64,000 nucleotides of DNA from Asparagopsis taxiformis (lineage: Eukaryota; Rhodophyta; Florideophyceae; Bonnemaisoniales; Bonnemaisoniaceae). The notes under the pieces were generated by a model. It worked only from the letters and a program-made list of their open reading frames with translations, had not been told where the DNA came from and ran no database searches. The number at the start of each line of letters is the position of its first letter. Position 1 is the first letter of the stretch. Shown here in pieces: positions 39,574-49,076 of this stretch. The DNA lies in contig JALQPE010002096.1 of assembly GCA_030407315.1 (NCBI GenBank), positions 62,001-126,000 on the forward strand, in the 5' to 3' direction. The position numbers were made by a program, and so were the translations under genes.

Positions 39574-40761
39574 TCATACACGCGCCAATGACGCTTGGCC
39601 AACCTTCTGAGCTGCCGCATTTGCACGTCGATTCGAGTACTTTGCAGTGATGCAGCGGAAGAAATCACGCCACACAAGCTCGTAGTAGGTCGTCGAACGC
39701 AAAAGCGTCTCCGAGCGCACGCAAGCCTTCTTCATTTCCTCGAAAATCCTACGCGGTGAGACGCATCCAAGCACCAACCAGGGCGAGATGCGACACGAGA
39801 AATCGGCTGCCAAATGCGCAGTAACCTTGAGACGCGGACTAAGATCTGTGCCCTGACGCATCGTCTCATTCACATAGGTGGCTACTCGTTGAACAGCCTC
39901 TGTCTCACCACCGGTCACAACGCTCACGCCAGACTTTGCGGGCGGCTCTGGTGAGTCGTCAATACCGAGCGCGGAAAGCGTAGGAATCTTACCCGAATCA
40001 AGTCCCTTTGGCAGACTTGGGAACGTATCCGCAACCTGCAACGGGGTACGAATGGTTCCGTCCTTCTCCACCGCTTCACGGAAGTCCGAGTACACATCTG
40101 GCATATTATTAATATCAAACGGAAGGTCGTCTTCATGATACAGCGTATTAGCCCAGAAGGTGCTCAAATGGGCACCCTGCTCCTTGAGCACCTTTGCGAG
40201 CTCCATTTCAACCTTTTGTTCCTCGTAGGTGACTTCGCGATGCATGAACACGGAGCGCACATTGAGTTTTTTGCACATGGACGGAATGACGTCTTCTGGA
40301 GACCCGAAGCGAACAACAAGGTCGGATCCCTTTGCCTGGAGCGATCGTCGGACGTCTTCGATACTCTCCAGGAGGAATTTTGCGCGATAACGACTCGTTT
40401 TCTCGTATCCATAGTCGGTGCGGCCAAAATGACGCGGGTCGAAGCAGTACACCGGAATGACAGTGGCGGCTTCTTCGAGCGCGTGCGACAGGGCGGGATG
40501 GTCATCGAGACGGAGATCGTTTCGGAAGAGTACAATCACCCGACCAGACCCCTTGCCGATTCCGCCGTCGCTGTGGTGGAGGGAGCTTTCATGGGCGGGC
40601 ACCAGCTGCGTGTGGAGGGTGGGAGCGGAAATTGGCGCCTGTGAACGCGTTTGAAGCGCAGCTGAGGCGGGGCCTGGACGAGTCGCGATCGTGTTGTTTG
40701 GCGTTATGTGCACTGCATTGAGCGACTTTCCGACGCAATTAATGAAGCCCGGTTGATTCAT
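39574..40761 (-). CDS. PHR2: PHR2-type truncated photolyase/cryptochrome-like protein
   Basis: Photolyase-family protein of the plastid lineage. From ATG 40759-40761 it has 395 residues. The leader MNQPGFINCVGKSLNA has Phe at 6 and looks like a transit peptide. The antenna-binding alpha/beta domain begins near 75 (VIVLFRNDLRLDDHPALSH) and is complete. The helical part begins (LSPRLKVTAHLAADFSCRISP, WLVLGCVSPRRIFEEM) and stops after YYELVWRDFFRCITAKYSN plus a short Ala-rich tail. Most of the FAD-binding helical domain is therefore missing. The same end point is seen in Arabidopsis PHR2, so this is a family trait rather than a broken gene. Its role is unknown; FAD binding and DNA repair are doubtful. 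The frame stays open upstream to an ATG at 40974. The last codons read CGT GTA TGA, a possible splice donor like that of YKT6 intron 2, so a small extra exon cannot be excluded. Confidence 0.88.
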   Translation of the reverse strand: MNQPGFINCVGKSLNAVHITPNNTIATRPGPASAALQTRSQAPISAPTLHTQLVPAHESSLHHSDGGIGKGSGRVIVLFRNDLRLDDHPALSHALEEAATVIPVYCFDPRHFGRTDYGYEKTSRYRAKFLLESIEDVRRSLQAKGSDLVVRFGSPEDVIPSMCKKLNVRSVFMHREVTYEEQKVEMELAKVLKEQGAHLSTFWANTLYHEDDLPFDINNMPDVYSDFREAVEKDGTIRTPLQVADTFPSLPKGLDSGKIPTLSALGIDDSPEPPAKSGVSVVTGGETEAVQRVATYVNETMRQGTDLSPRLKVTAHLAADFSCRISPWLVLGCVSPRRIFEEMKKACVRSETLLRSTTYYELVWRDFFRCITAKYSNRRANAAAQKVGQASLARV

Positions 40762-41268
40762 TGCTGAAAATTGTTGCGTGCTGCTGGAGAGTGGCGGGTG
40801 TGATGCAGATGAAGGACGACGAGGTCGGTGACGTTGTCGAGAGTGATCTGAGGATTGGTATAGATGGAATCTCGCCTGGCTAAAGATGAAACGTGATAGG
40901 CGCAGGCGGGGGAAGGATATCGAATTTATCGATTGAATTTTTGTGGAAAATATGCACCATTTTGCGATGAGCATGAAATGTACGAATGATTCGCTGCTGT
41001 GATTGCAATTTGTGGATCACTACAGTACTTGCACGACATATGCCCAGCTCAACTTGATCATTTGAAAATACTGTAATATGCTCAAATATTTCCAAAAATG
41101 GCTGATGACAAGAAAAGAGGGACTCATTTGTAATACTACCACGTGTCATGCTACTAACCACAACCTCCAAGTCACATGTAATCTTTGAACGTCTTGTGCT
41201 CACGAACAACAACACGCAAGGTGCTAAATTGTGGCAGCTCAAAAAATATAAGGCACAATTCAAACAGG
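40762..41268. promoter_or_regulatory. Divergent promoter region, PHR2 and plastid membrane protein
   Basis: Upstream of two genes for predicted plastid proteins that diverge here (507 bp). The open frame leading into PHR2 (to 40974) may be leader. No clear TATA box. Confidence 0.4.
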
Positions 41269-41847
41269 ATGGAACTTGGGTTTGCCAGCGTCTTCCACTT
41301 GCGTCGAGGGTGCAAAATGCGTCAATCACCAACTTTCATACCCAGCACGTTGCGCGTGGCAGTATATGCTCCAAGCGTGTACACGACTCGCCGAGTGCCC
41401 AAGTGTTCGCAAGCCAAGCCGCCAAACGACCCATCCGAACTGCGAACTGAATCTGAGCGGCGTAGAAACTCACCGCCAAAACCCATGCGACGTCGTAGAC
41501 GCCGCAGGTCTTCCGCCGAGGATTTGGACTGGGATAGGCTGGACTCTGTCCCTCTGGTGCGATCCAATCGGGCCACTCCAGAGTCGGGAGAGGACTATTG
41601 GGTGGACGGGAATGTCATGCTGTCCGATGCAGATAAAGGTGCTTCTGGCGGACGTGGAGCTCGGAAAACGGCCAAGCCTAAGCCGATTGATGAGGGGCTG
41701 AAGAATAAGTTGAAAGAGGAGGTGGTTACACCGTACAAGCAAAATTGGATATTGAGGGTGGCGCTGAGCATTGCATTACTTTCTGTGCTGGTCAAACTGT
41801 TTGGTGGTTTTGACACGATTCCTATCATTTCCGTCCCGGATCTTTGA
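41269..41847 (+). CDS. Predicted plastid membrane protein with C-terminal anchor
   Basis: A 192-residue protein, not assigned to a named family, whose C-terminal part looks like that of conserved plant and algal plastid proteins. The N-terminus (MELGFASVFHLRRGCKM, then MRQSPTFIPSTLRVAVYAP) is basic and hydroxylated and looks like a transit peptide. ATG 41269 and ATG 41317 (context CAAAATGCG) are both plausible starts. The middle is hydrophilic, with a run of Arg (MRRRRRRRSS) and an ESGEDYWVDGNVM motif. A Lys/Glu-rich segment (LKNKLKEEVVTPYKQNW) leads into one membrane helix (ILRVALSIALLSVLVKLF), and the protein ends in a short tail, IPIISVPDL. A thylakoid or envelope location is inferred. An AATAAA motif lies near 41992. 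Confidence 0.68.
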   Translation: MELGFASVFHLRRGCKMRQSPTFIPSTLRVAVYAPSVYTTRRVPKCSQAKPPNDPSELRTESERRRNSPPKPMRRRRRRRSSAEDLDWDRLDSVPLVRSNRATPESGEDYWVDGNVMLSDADKGASGGRGARKTAKPKPIDEGLKNKLKEEVVTPYKQNWILRVALSIALLSVLVKLFGGFDTIPIISVPDL

Positions 41848-43339
41848 TAAAGTTGACTGTCTCGGGTAGCAATGGGCTGTAGGCTACAAAGTATGCGCTA
41901 CTGCAAGTATCGATAAGGCGATTGGTTGGCTTGTGGTTGACAGTATATCAGAGCTGAGGATGTAGGTTTGTTGACTGATTTGTTGATAGGAAAATAAAGG
42001 CTGTGACGGACGGAAATGCGCTACTTTTTATATGTGCCCGAAGTGATGGAGAAATCACTCTATGACATGTAAGCGTGTAGATGCTTGCTGAACATGCGCT
42101 GCGCGCTCGACAGCCACAGACGTAATGGGAGCCGGTTTACGCACGGGTCTCAGTCAAGATGATAGATGCAGGGTTGTTTGTTTAAAAGCAAGGCAGGGAA
42201 ACAAAAGTGAACGTTTAACGCTGCGGCGGGTATGTAGAACTGACGGCGGGCCAACCGTTGGCCATTTTTGATATTGGAAACGCTGGCCTGTCGCATATCT
42301 TGAGCGAGCAATCTAAAGAGCCAAGCTGCGTCTGGCTGCGCTCCATGCAGGAAAGGCGGTGAGAGAGATGACATTCCAATGGAGGCCAGAACAGCATGAC
42401 AGTGGTGGAATGGCTCAAGCGGGAATGTGAAAGGGCGAACAAGTCATTGCAGGCGAAGCGATCTGACACGTAGAATTTTGTGAATAGTTTCGTTTAGTTT
42501 ACAGCAGATGTGTTTCCTGGAGCATGGGCAATGGCCCTATATATGCGCATGATGCCCGCTGAAGAGCTGCATAGCGGATTGTGGCGACGGCCCGAGGGTG
42601 GCGCACACTGAAGGGACTCGCGGGATGTGAGCAACGGGCGGCGTGCGTGCGTGCGTGTATTAGCTGGCGACAGTCTCGGACGGGTGTGAAGGTGATCGGC
42701 GGCTCGAGGTAGAGCAATGGATGCGCGAGAAAGCGGTGGGAGCGGGTAGCAGTAGCGCGTGGCGGCGAGTTTGTACAGTGGCGTCGAAGGGTTGAAGCGG
42801 GAAGGTAGTGAAATATACGATTGCGCGAGGCAATGATGGTGTGTAACGGATGATCATACGTGTTGGCAATCGGCTGCGACGGCGCAACGTGTCACAAAAA
42901 GCGATTAAAATTGCGCAGAACAATGCGACCGTTGGTTGGTTGGCTGTCAGATGCGCAATAATCGGCACGTCGCATACGTCGCAATGTGCGTCGCCTCGTT
43001 CGGGACACGGCGCACCCATCACGACGCATGATCTGTCTTAGTTGGCGTCTGCAATAGCTGGCCGTCTGACGCATCGGTCGCGCCGAAACAGCGCCCGCCA
43101 CCGGCTGCACGCCATTCCCCTTCGGTAAGCTCCAAGTTTCCCAGCTCAGTGCATCATGCAGGCCGGGGAGAGCTCAACCAAGCAGACACCACCACACACC
43201 CTCTTCAATCACCAATCATCATCGAAATCACCGCCACGCCCACGCGGAAAACTTTCCCGTGCCATCCCACCCCCCCATTCATTTACATGACCCGTGCACC
43301 GTCCGCACGCATCGGCGACACCTCCCGCCCACCCCGCCA
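41848..43339. other. Gene-free region with a small microsatellite
   Basis: About 1.5 kb of 3' flank and the promoter of the proline-rich protein gene. It contains a (GCGT)4 run at 42641-42657. Minus-strand frames such as 42660-43022 and 42215-42469 show no domain. I see no RNA gene. Confidence 0.45.
42641..42657. repeat. (GCGT)4 microsatellite
   Basis: Four perfect GCGT units plus one G in a GC-rich, gene-free stretch. Confidence 0.7.
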
Positions 43340-44410
43340 ATGTCCTCCGAAACCATGAGCGACCATTCCGTCGACACCATCTCCTCCGTTCCCTCGACCC
43401 CGAGCTCCTTCAAGCTCGTGCTTCCGCCCTCCCCACCTCGTCTACCCCCGCTCCCGCCGCGCATTTCCCACCCGCCCACCGCCTTGTCCACGGCCGACTC
43501 CGCCTCTACCGCTTCCTCGCGCACCCCGCCGTTGCCTCCGCGGCCCCGCGCCCTCCCGAGCAACCTCCCCAAGTACGGCACTTCGAGCACCATCTCCCGC
43601 TCCAGTTCCAGCCATCGCGCCAGTAACGAGCGCCTCCTCGAGCCCATTAGTCTCGGCCGCATTCCTAAAGCGCGCGTCTTCGTGCGCAGAACTCGTCCCG
43701 CGACCACCGCAAACCTCGCCCCGCTGCCCCCCGTGCAAGTCGTGGAGCGCCGTCTGCCTCCCCACGCTCCGCGTCCGCGAATGGCGCCCCGCAGCCTTAG
43801 CGTCATGGAGGAGGACAATTTGCCTCCGCCCTATGCCCATCAACAGCTTCCCTCCCCGCCAAAGCCCAGACATCGCGCCGCAAAGTCGCCAATTAAGCAA
43901 TCGAGGAGAGATGCTAGATGCCAGTCCGATCTGCAGGAGCTCTTTAGAGCGCCCAAGAGAATGCCTACACCCGCCCCTGCCGATTGGGCTCGTGTCAAGT
44001 CCGGATGGCCTGTACAGCAAGAAGAGGTTCCGTCGTGGATTCCTAGGGACGAGGTCAGGGATTGGACCGTTTCCGCTCCTGTGCAGAGAGACCCGTGTGA
44101 GGAGGACTGGTCCAGTCGATGGATCAGTTTCAGGGCATTTAGGAAAGAGGCGCCCAGTATCAGGGGTTCTGTGCTGGAGATCCAGCCACCGACTATTGGG
44201 GAAAGGTTGGGAATTACTGGTGGATATGCAGCTGGTAGACGTGGTAGAAGATTTGGTAGTGCGCAGAGATCTGCAAAGCAGAAGGAGGAAATGAGTGATT
44301 CCTGTTTTGGAAGAGATGATTACGTCGGGTTCATTGCAGATGGGGAGAACCAGTATGCAACACCGCGGAGAAAGGGCTGGTTGAGAAGGTTGAGACGGAG
44401 TCATTATTAG
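43340..44410 (+). CDS. Proline-rich protein with PY motif, unknown
   Basis: A 356-residue protein of no family I recognise. The first ~200 residues are strongly enriched in Pro, Ser and Arg and appear disordered, with poly-proline segments (LPPSPPRLPPLPPRIS, TPPLPPRPRALPSNLP) that could bind SH3, WW or EVH1 domains or profilin. An NLPPPYAHQ segment is a PPxY motif, the classic ligand of WW domains such as those of Nedd4-type ubiquitin ligases. The C-terminal half has Trp-rich patches (DWARVKSGWPVQQEEVPSWIP, DWSSRWISFRAF) and ends very basic (RRKGWLRRLRRSHY). The start ATG at 43340 (MSSETMSDH) is chosen over the open but unlikely upstream frame to 43259. A scaffold or adaptor role is inference only. 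Confidence 0.6.
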   Translation: MSSETMSDHSVDTISSVPSTPSSFKLVLPPSPPRLPPLPPRISHPPTALSTADSASTASSRTPPLPPRPRALPSNLPKYGTSSTISRSSSSHRASNERLLEPISLGRIPKARVFVRRTRPATTANLAPLPPVQVVERRLPPHAPRPRMAPRSLSVMEEDNLPPPYAHQQLPSPPKPRHRAAKSPIKQSRRDARCQSDLQELFRAPKRMPTPAPADWARVKSGWPVQQEEVPSWIPRDEVRDWTVSAPVQRDPCEEDWSSRWISFRAFRKEAPSIRGSVLEIQPPTIGERLGITGGYAAGRRGRRFGSAQRSAKQKEEMSDSCFGRDDYVGFIADGENQYATPRRKGWLRRLRRSHY

Positions 44411-44662
44411 AGAGACGGAACCGCGCGTTTAGACGTTAGCAAACTTTTATTGTAGCGAGTTGTGAATGCTGTATAAAGAACTATGCATATCGTGATGTTT
44501 GTTACACACAGTAAGTAACTCTATTTTATTTGCAGCTGACATTGTGCCAGCACATTGCACGTGTTCGGCGCAGCGATACGGCATTCGACTCGCTTTATTC
44601 CACTGCCATGTGCCATTAAATATGTTTCGCGCTTCAAAAAAAGGAATCGTACCGCCACCAAC

Positions 44663-46282
44663 TCAACAATCTTTGTCAATGGCGTCCGGATTTCCTGGCG
44701 CATCCTTCAACGACTCCCACACTGCCGAGTTGCATTTGAACCCAGATCCGAAAGCAATCTGCCAGATTCGATGCCCGGCGCGTATCCTGCCTGCATTTTC
44801 TACAAACTTCAATTCATACCAGACCGAAGCCGACGATGTGTTGCCATACCTCCTCAGCGTGTACCGACTGGGCTCGATGTCCTCATCGGACAACTTGAGC
44901 GCCTCCTGCATGACGTCGATCACTGCTCGGCCGCCTGTGTGAATACAAAAGTGGTCAAACGCGCGATGAAAGTCTGGCACGTATGGCGGCAAATTGGGCG
45001 TGCGCAAAATCTTCTTCCGAATAAGATGCAATCCAAATTTGATGTGCTCCGTGAGCGGGAACACCAGCGGTGCCAGCACGGTGATATTCTTCTTCAGTGC
45101 ACCACCGGCGACGTCCATGATGTTCTTGGACAACTTGACGCCGCGAATGCCCGTTTTGTCCTCCATTTGGAAAATGGAATCGTACGCAAGGTCGTCAGCG
45201 CCGACGTGCGTGCGCACCGTGTGCTTGAGGACGTAGCGCGCACGGCTGTGATCTCTCGGGTTGTTGGACAGCAACACCGCCGATGCACCCATTCGGAACA
45301 GGGTGTTGGTGATGAGCATGGAGCGCTCACGGCCGAGATACCAATTTTGCGTGATGTTCTCCGTAGAAACCACGACACATGTCGCCTTACGGTGCACCTG
45401 CAACAAGTCTTTGGCGAGATCGAGGGAGATGAGACCGGCTGAACAACCCATTCCGGCCAGATTGTATGTGAGTATTGAACTGCGCATTTTGTACTTGTTG
45501 ACTAGCATGGCGGACAAACTGGGTGTCGGGTTGAAGAGGGAACAATTGAGGACCAAAATGTCAATCGCCTTGGGGTCCAGATTATTGCGGAGAAACAGGG
45601 CGTCTAGACATCCGAAAAGCACAAGCTCTGCTTCCTCGCGAGCAAAGTACATATTACAAACAGCGCGTTCATCCCCATTATTCTCCGGAATTGAGTGGCA
45701 GTGCTCGAGAATACTGCTCGGAAATGCACTCTTCTTGCCAATACCACTCCTACTGAGCAACTTTTTCTGAAAATTAGCCGATTCCTCATCAAACTTACCA
45801 GGCGCCAAGGTCGTCTCCATGAAGCGATCCACATCGACATAGTACCTCTCTGGTGGTTCGTACGTTTCAAAATCCATCAAATACACGGGGCGGGGCTTGC
45901 GAACCTGATACACCGTGAGCAGCATGGCAATGACGACCACAACGCCAGCGATCTCGAAGAGATTTGCTCGAAAGAGGTTTTCGGCGAAGAGCACGATTTG
46001 GTCCTGTTTGCGATAGGCGTCCGGCAGTAGACTGGCGACGAGTAGCACGCATATGACGGAAACTATGGGCTTGGACGAGAAGGGATCGTAGATGTTGTAG
46101 CCGCGACGTACATCGGCGAATGAGTAGGCACGCGCATGCGGGTCGGTGGCGTACAGACGACGCATGCGCTCCCATGCGAGCCGCGTCGATTCCGCAAGAC
46201 TGTAGAGTGTGGAGACTTCGCCATCGGCCTCCGGTGCATTTCGACGACGAAGACCGTTGCGAACTGGCTCTGGAGCGGGCAT
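44663..46282 (-). CDS. 3-ketoacyl-CoA synthase (FAE1/KCS type fatty acid elongase)
   Basis: Condenses malonyl-CoA with a long-chain acyl-CoA, the first step of very-long-chain fatty acid elongation in the ER. The 539-residue protein starts MPAPEPVRNGLRRR. Two hydrophobic segments (about 71-88 and 108-126) match the two N-terminal membrane helices of plant KCS. PVYLMDFETYEPPERYYV and the FAE1/KCS domain follow. The triad is complete: Cys280 in AGMGCSAGLI, His448 in HFCIHTGGRAVID, and Asn481 in YGNTSSAS. The N-terminal cytosolic part before the first helix (about 70 residues) is longer than usual in plants. ATG 46280-46282 is preferred; the upstream frame to 46411 has no similarity. It is a plant-type enzyme, distinct from ELO elongases, and consistent with an archaeplastid host. 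Confidence 0.93.
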   Translation of the reverse strand: MPAPEPVRNGLRRRNAPEADGEVSTLYSLAESTRLAWERMRRLYATDPHARAYSFADVRRGYNIYDPFSSKPIVSVICVLLVASLLPDAYRKQDQIVLFAENLFRANLFEIAGVVVVIAMLLTVYQVRKPRPVYLMDFETYEPPERYYVDVDRFMETTLAPGKFDEESANFQKKLLSRSGIGKKSAFPSSILEHCHSIPENNGDERAVCNMYFAREEAELVLFGCLDALFLRNNLDPKAIDILVLNCSLFNPTPSLSAMLVNKYKMRSSILTYNLAGMGCSAGLISLDLAKDLLQVHRKATCVVVSTENITQNWYLGRERSMLITNTLFRMGASAVLLSNNPRDHSRARYVLKHTVRTHVGADDLAYDSIFQMEDKTGIRGVKLSKNIMDVAGGALKKNITVLAPLVFPLTEHIKFGLHLIRKKILRTPNLPPYVPDFHRAFDHFCIHTGGRAVIDVMQEALKLSDEDIEPSRYTLRRYGNTSSASVWYELKFVENAGRIRAGHRIWQIAFGSGFKCNSAVWESLKDAPGNPDAIDKDC

Positions 46283-46580
46283 GTTTGATTGTTGCGGTGT
46301 TGTCGGAACGGGTGGCCACGGATCGAACGATTGATCAGGGGAATTTGAATCGGGTGTTCGAAGGGGACAAGATGTGTAGCAGTGCTCTGTGCTGCACAAA
46401 CTGTGCAGCATTGTTGTTTTGTTTGGGAAATTTTGGGGGCGGCCATACCAGCAATGTTTTTTCGAAGAAAATTGATAATAGTTTATTTTTACAGCAACAA
46501 AACATTACTGTTGTATTACAACCAATGACATGTCGTGGCATGGCGATGCCAGCTTTCGTCGATCATGGCACGGCACAACA

Positions 46581-49076
46581 CTATACAAAGCTCTTGGGAC
46601 GGCCACGTTTGCCAGCTTGTTTCTGCATCTTCTTTTTCAACTCCAAGTCAGCAGCCGACAAGATTGGTGTAGGGAAGAACACGTTACTGAACCAATGCTC
46701 TCTGAGGTATCCATTCCCCATCTCCTCAAATTGTGCCTTGGTAATACACGCATTGTCAAACCTCACACCTCCACGCTCGGCAAACATGGCAGCCCCACGC
46801 CACGCATCTAAAGTCGCATTGCTGCTCACACCAACTCCACGTACAATAGCGTCACCCCATTCCGTCGGGAACCGCATCCGTAGATCCGAGCACACACGAT
46901 CCCGCAGACCGCGCATGCGCGACACGCCTCCCGTCAGAAATACTTCGCGTACAATCTGCGACCTGTCGACACTGTCAACGCTCATCTGTAACGCCTCCAC
47001 GATTCCACACTGCTCCACTCCGGCCAGTGTCGGCTGAAACGCGATTTCCCCCGTGCGTAGTCGGTCAATTGTCACTGGAAATTCATCATTATGTTCATTT
47101 TCTTCGAATAACAACGCCGCCCCTTCCGGTATTGACATTGTAGGGTCCGTCTCATCTGGCGCCAATTCGCTGATCTCCTGACGAACCTTTTTCAGTCGTT
47201 CGCGTTCTTCGCTTGAATTATCATCCGAGTCAGATCCGCCATTCCCAACTTTCATAGACTTGTACACATCCCAATCTGAATCGTTCATACCAAACGTATC
47301 GTCGTCACCACCACCGCGACCCTTCTTTCCCCTCGTACCACCCCGTCCGCGACCGCGCCCACGGCCTTTCCCACGGCCCTTTGTAATCCGTCCGCGTCCC
47401 TTTCCACTTCCCCCCGGTGGCCCGTCATCAAACCCAGCTTTGTTTCCCGCATGCTGTGCAAGAAGACGCATTCTTTCACGCGCAGCCTGCGAGCGACGAT
47501 CAGACCCTGCTTCGCGCGCTGCCGTTCGTTGTTTCAATTTATCTGCCAACTGGTCACGTTCAGATCGTAGCAATGCCAAATATTCTTCAGGCTTTTCCTC
47601 TCGCATTTTACGAATTTCAGCAGCTTTCCGCTCTTCTGCCTTCTTCTCCGCTTCCTTCGCACGCTTCGCCCGAATCCTCGCCTCTGCTGCCCCACGCATT
47701 GCACGCACATGACGCTTGTGCTTCAGTTCAGCAGCACTCAGTTCAGAGTCTGACATAGAAAGTAGCTCATCGTCATGCACTCGTTTCCACCATGCTGCTT
47801 CTGCAGCCGCTGCCTTTGCCTCACCCAGCTTCTCGCGTTCACTCTTCAACCTAGCCTGTCGCCTATCCATTTCCTCAGTCAACGACCCTGATGATTCAAA
47901 TTTGTGTACACACATTGCTATATAGTACTTGTCTTCATCGATGCCACGCATGTCAGATATTCGCTGCAGATCGTAAAGCTTCTTCAATGCATCATAAAAT
48001 TCGGCAACTTCTTCCTCGGTAAAAGCAATATCATCCGTTTCCGCCACCGGGTCTTTTTCTTTAACAGCATTATTTTTTGCCTTTCGCTTCTCTCGCATCA
48101 TCTCGCTGAGGCGCCGTCCGTTTTCGATGCGCGCTTGTTTCAAACGCTCCTGTTCCTCCGGCGACAGTGTAGGCTTTTCAGAACCTTCACCAGTAGGCAC
48201 TTTCACAGTCTTCGTCACTTCATCGTAATAAGGCGGCTCTAGTTTGATCTTCGTCAGCTCGGCGTCATAGTTGTTTGAAACGTAACACATCCGTTCCTTC
48301 AACAGCTCAACACGCGTCGGAGTCAAAACAGATGAATGCTCTGGATGAAGCAACTGCAAGCGCTGATTGAATTGATTGGTCATAGTAGCACCGCCAACGT
48401 TTACGCGCTTCACAGCATGCGGTACAAGTCTACCATCAACAAGCGGGAGCACATGTGATGCATTATATCCGCACGACAGAATAATTGCATCGTCATTTGC
48501 ATATCGCAACTCGCCATCTTCGGCAACACGATGGCGATTGTAGAAATAACTAAACAATGCATCGACACCGAAACAAAGTCCCGGTGCCTCGTAAGCTTCG
48601 AACAAAAGCTCCATGATCAGCGCTCTTGCAGAGTTTGGCTGACATGGCGCCTCTGTCAATACAAATTTGTGGCGAATGTGGTCCTCTTCGCCGAGACCGA
48701 GCGCAGCTAGCGTGCCATCCAACAGCCGCTCCATGAGCGCTGGATTGTTTGGAATGCCTGCATCGTATGCCGGGCGCGCTGTGGAACGTGCTGAGGAGCA
48801 CAGAGCTTCGTATCCGACGAGAAATGCACGCAGACCCGTTTGTGGATCCTTCGTTCGGGCTACATAGGGCGGAAGTTGAAGCGTCGGATTCAAAGTACCG
48901 GAGTAGCCTGCTCGGAGCATTGAAGATCCCATGTCCAGCACTATTGCTTTTGAATTGTGATATGTTGGATTTGCACGGTATTGCATGGATGTTATTGGTT
49001 TGCTCGGCGTTTGGTCAGCGTCATCGAGAAAGAAATCTGGCGGCGGCCGTTTACCAGGTTCCTTTTTCTGCACCAT
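46581..49076 (-). CDS. ARP5: Actin-related protein 5 (INO80 complex)
   Basis: Nuclear actin-related protein that joins ARP6/IES6-type partners in the INO80 chromatin remodeller. The 831-residue protein has the actin fold split by a large insertion. The N-terminal half carries KAIVLDMGSSMLRAGYSG (phosphate loop 1) and DDAIILSCGYNASHVLPLVDG. The insertion (about 290-640) is charged and helical, with many Glu/Lys/Arg heptads. The fold resumes with VREVFLTGGVSRMRGLRDRV and ends WRGAAMFAERGG, FEEMGNGYLREHWFSN, as in ARP5. Within the insertion, about residues 550-590, lies an unusual Gly/Arg tract (GRGKGRGRGRGRGGTRGKKG). ATG 49076 (GCCATGG, strong context) is preferred over the upstream in-frame Met at 49121. 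It is divergent from WDR12. Confidence 0.9.
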   Translation of the reverse strand: MVQKKEPGKRPPPDFFLDDADQTPSKPITSMQYRANPTYHNSKAIVLDMGSSMLRAGYSGTLNPTLQLPPYVARTKDPQTGLRAFLVGYEALCSSARSTARPAYDAGIPNNPALMERLLDGTLAALGLGEEDHIRHKFVLTEAPCQPNSARALIMELLFEAYEAPGLCFGVDALFSYFYNRHRVAEDGELRYANDDAIILSCGYNASHVLPLVDGRLVPHAVKRVNVGGATMTNQFNQRLQLLHPEHSSVLTPTRVELLKERMCYVSNNYDAELTKIKLEPPYYDEVTKTVKVPTGEGSEKPTLSPEEQERLKQARIENGRRLSEMMREKRKAKNNAVKEKDPVAETDDIAFTEEEVAEFYDALKKLYDLQRISDMRGIDEDKYYIAMCVHKFESSGSLTEEMDRRQARLKSEREKLGEAKAAAAEAAWWKRVHDDELLSMSDSELSAAELKHKRHVRAMRGAAEARIRAKRAKEAEKKAEERKAAEIRKMREEKPEEYLALLRSERDQLADKLKQRTAAREAGSDRRSQAARERMRLLAQHAGNKAGFDDGPPGGSGKGRGRITKGRGKGRGRGRGRGGTRGKKGRGGGDDDTFGMNDSDWDVYKSMKVGNGGSDSDDNSSEERERLKKVRQEISELAPDETDPTMSIPEGAALLFEENEHNDEFPVTIDRLRTGEIAFQPTLAGVEQCGIVEALQMSVDSVDRSQIVREVFLTGGVSRMRGLRDRVCSDLRMRFPTEWGDAIVRGVGVSSNATLDAWRGAAMFAERGGVRFDNACITKAQFEEMGNGYLREHWFSNVFFPTPILSAADLELKKKMQKQAGKRGRPKSFV

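Noticed and set aside
39574..40761. PHR2 as a pseudogene lacking its FAD domain
   Set aside because: The end point matches that of plant PHR2 as I recall it, and the frame is intact.
42400..42490. tRNA A-box-like GGCTCAAGCGGG
   Set aside because: No B-box or cloverleaf follows.
43279..44404. Long minus-strand frames opposite the proline-rich gene
   Set aside because: Gly/Arg-rich shadows of the Pro/Ser/Arg-rich plus-strand gene.
46430..46460. 5S rRNA-like GCGGCCATACCA
   Set aside because: Only a dozen bases match and the rest of a 5S gene is absent.
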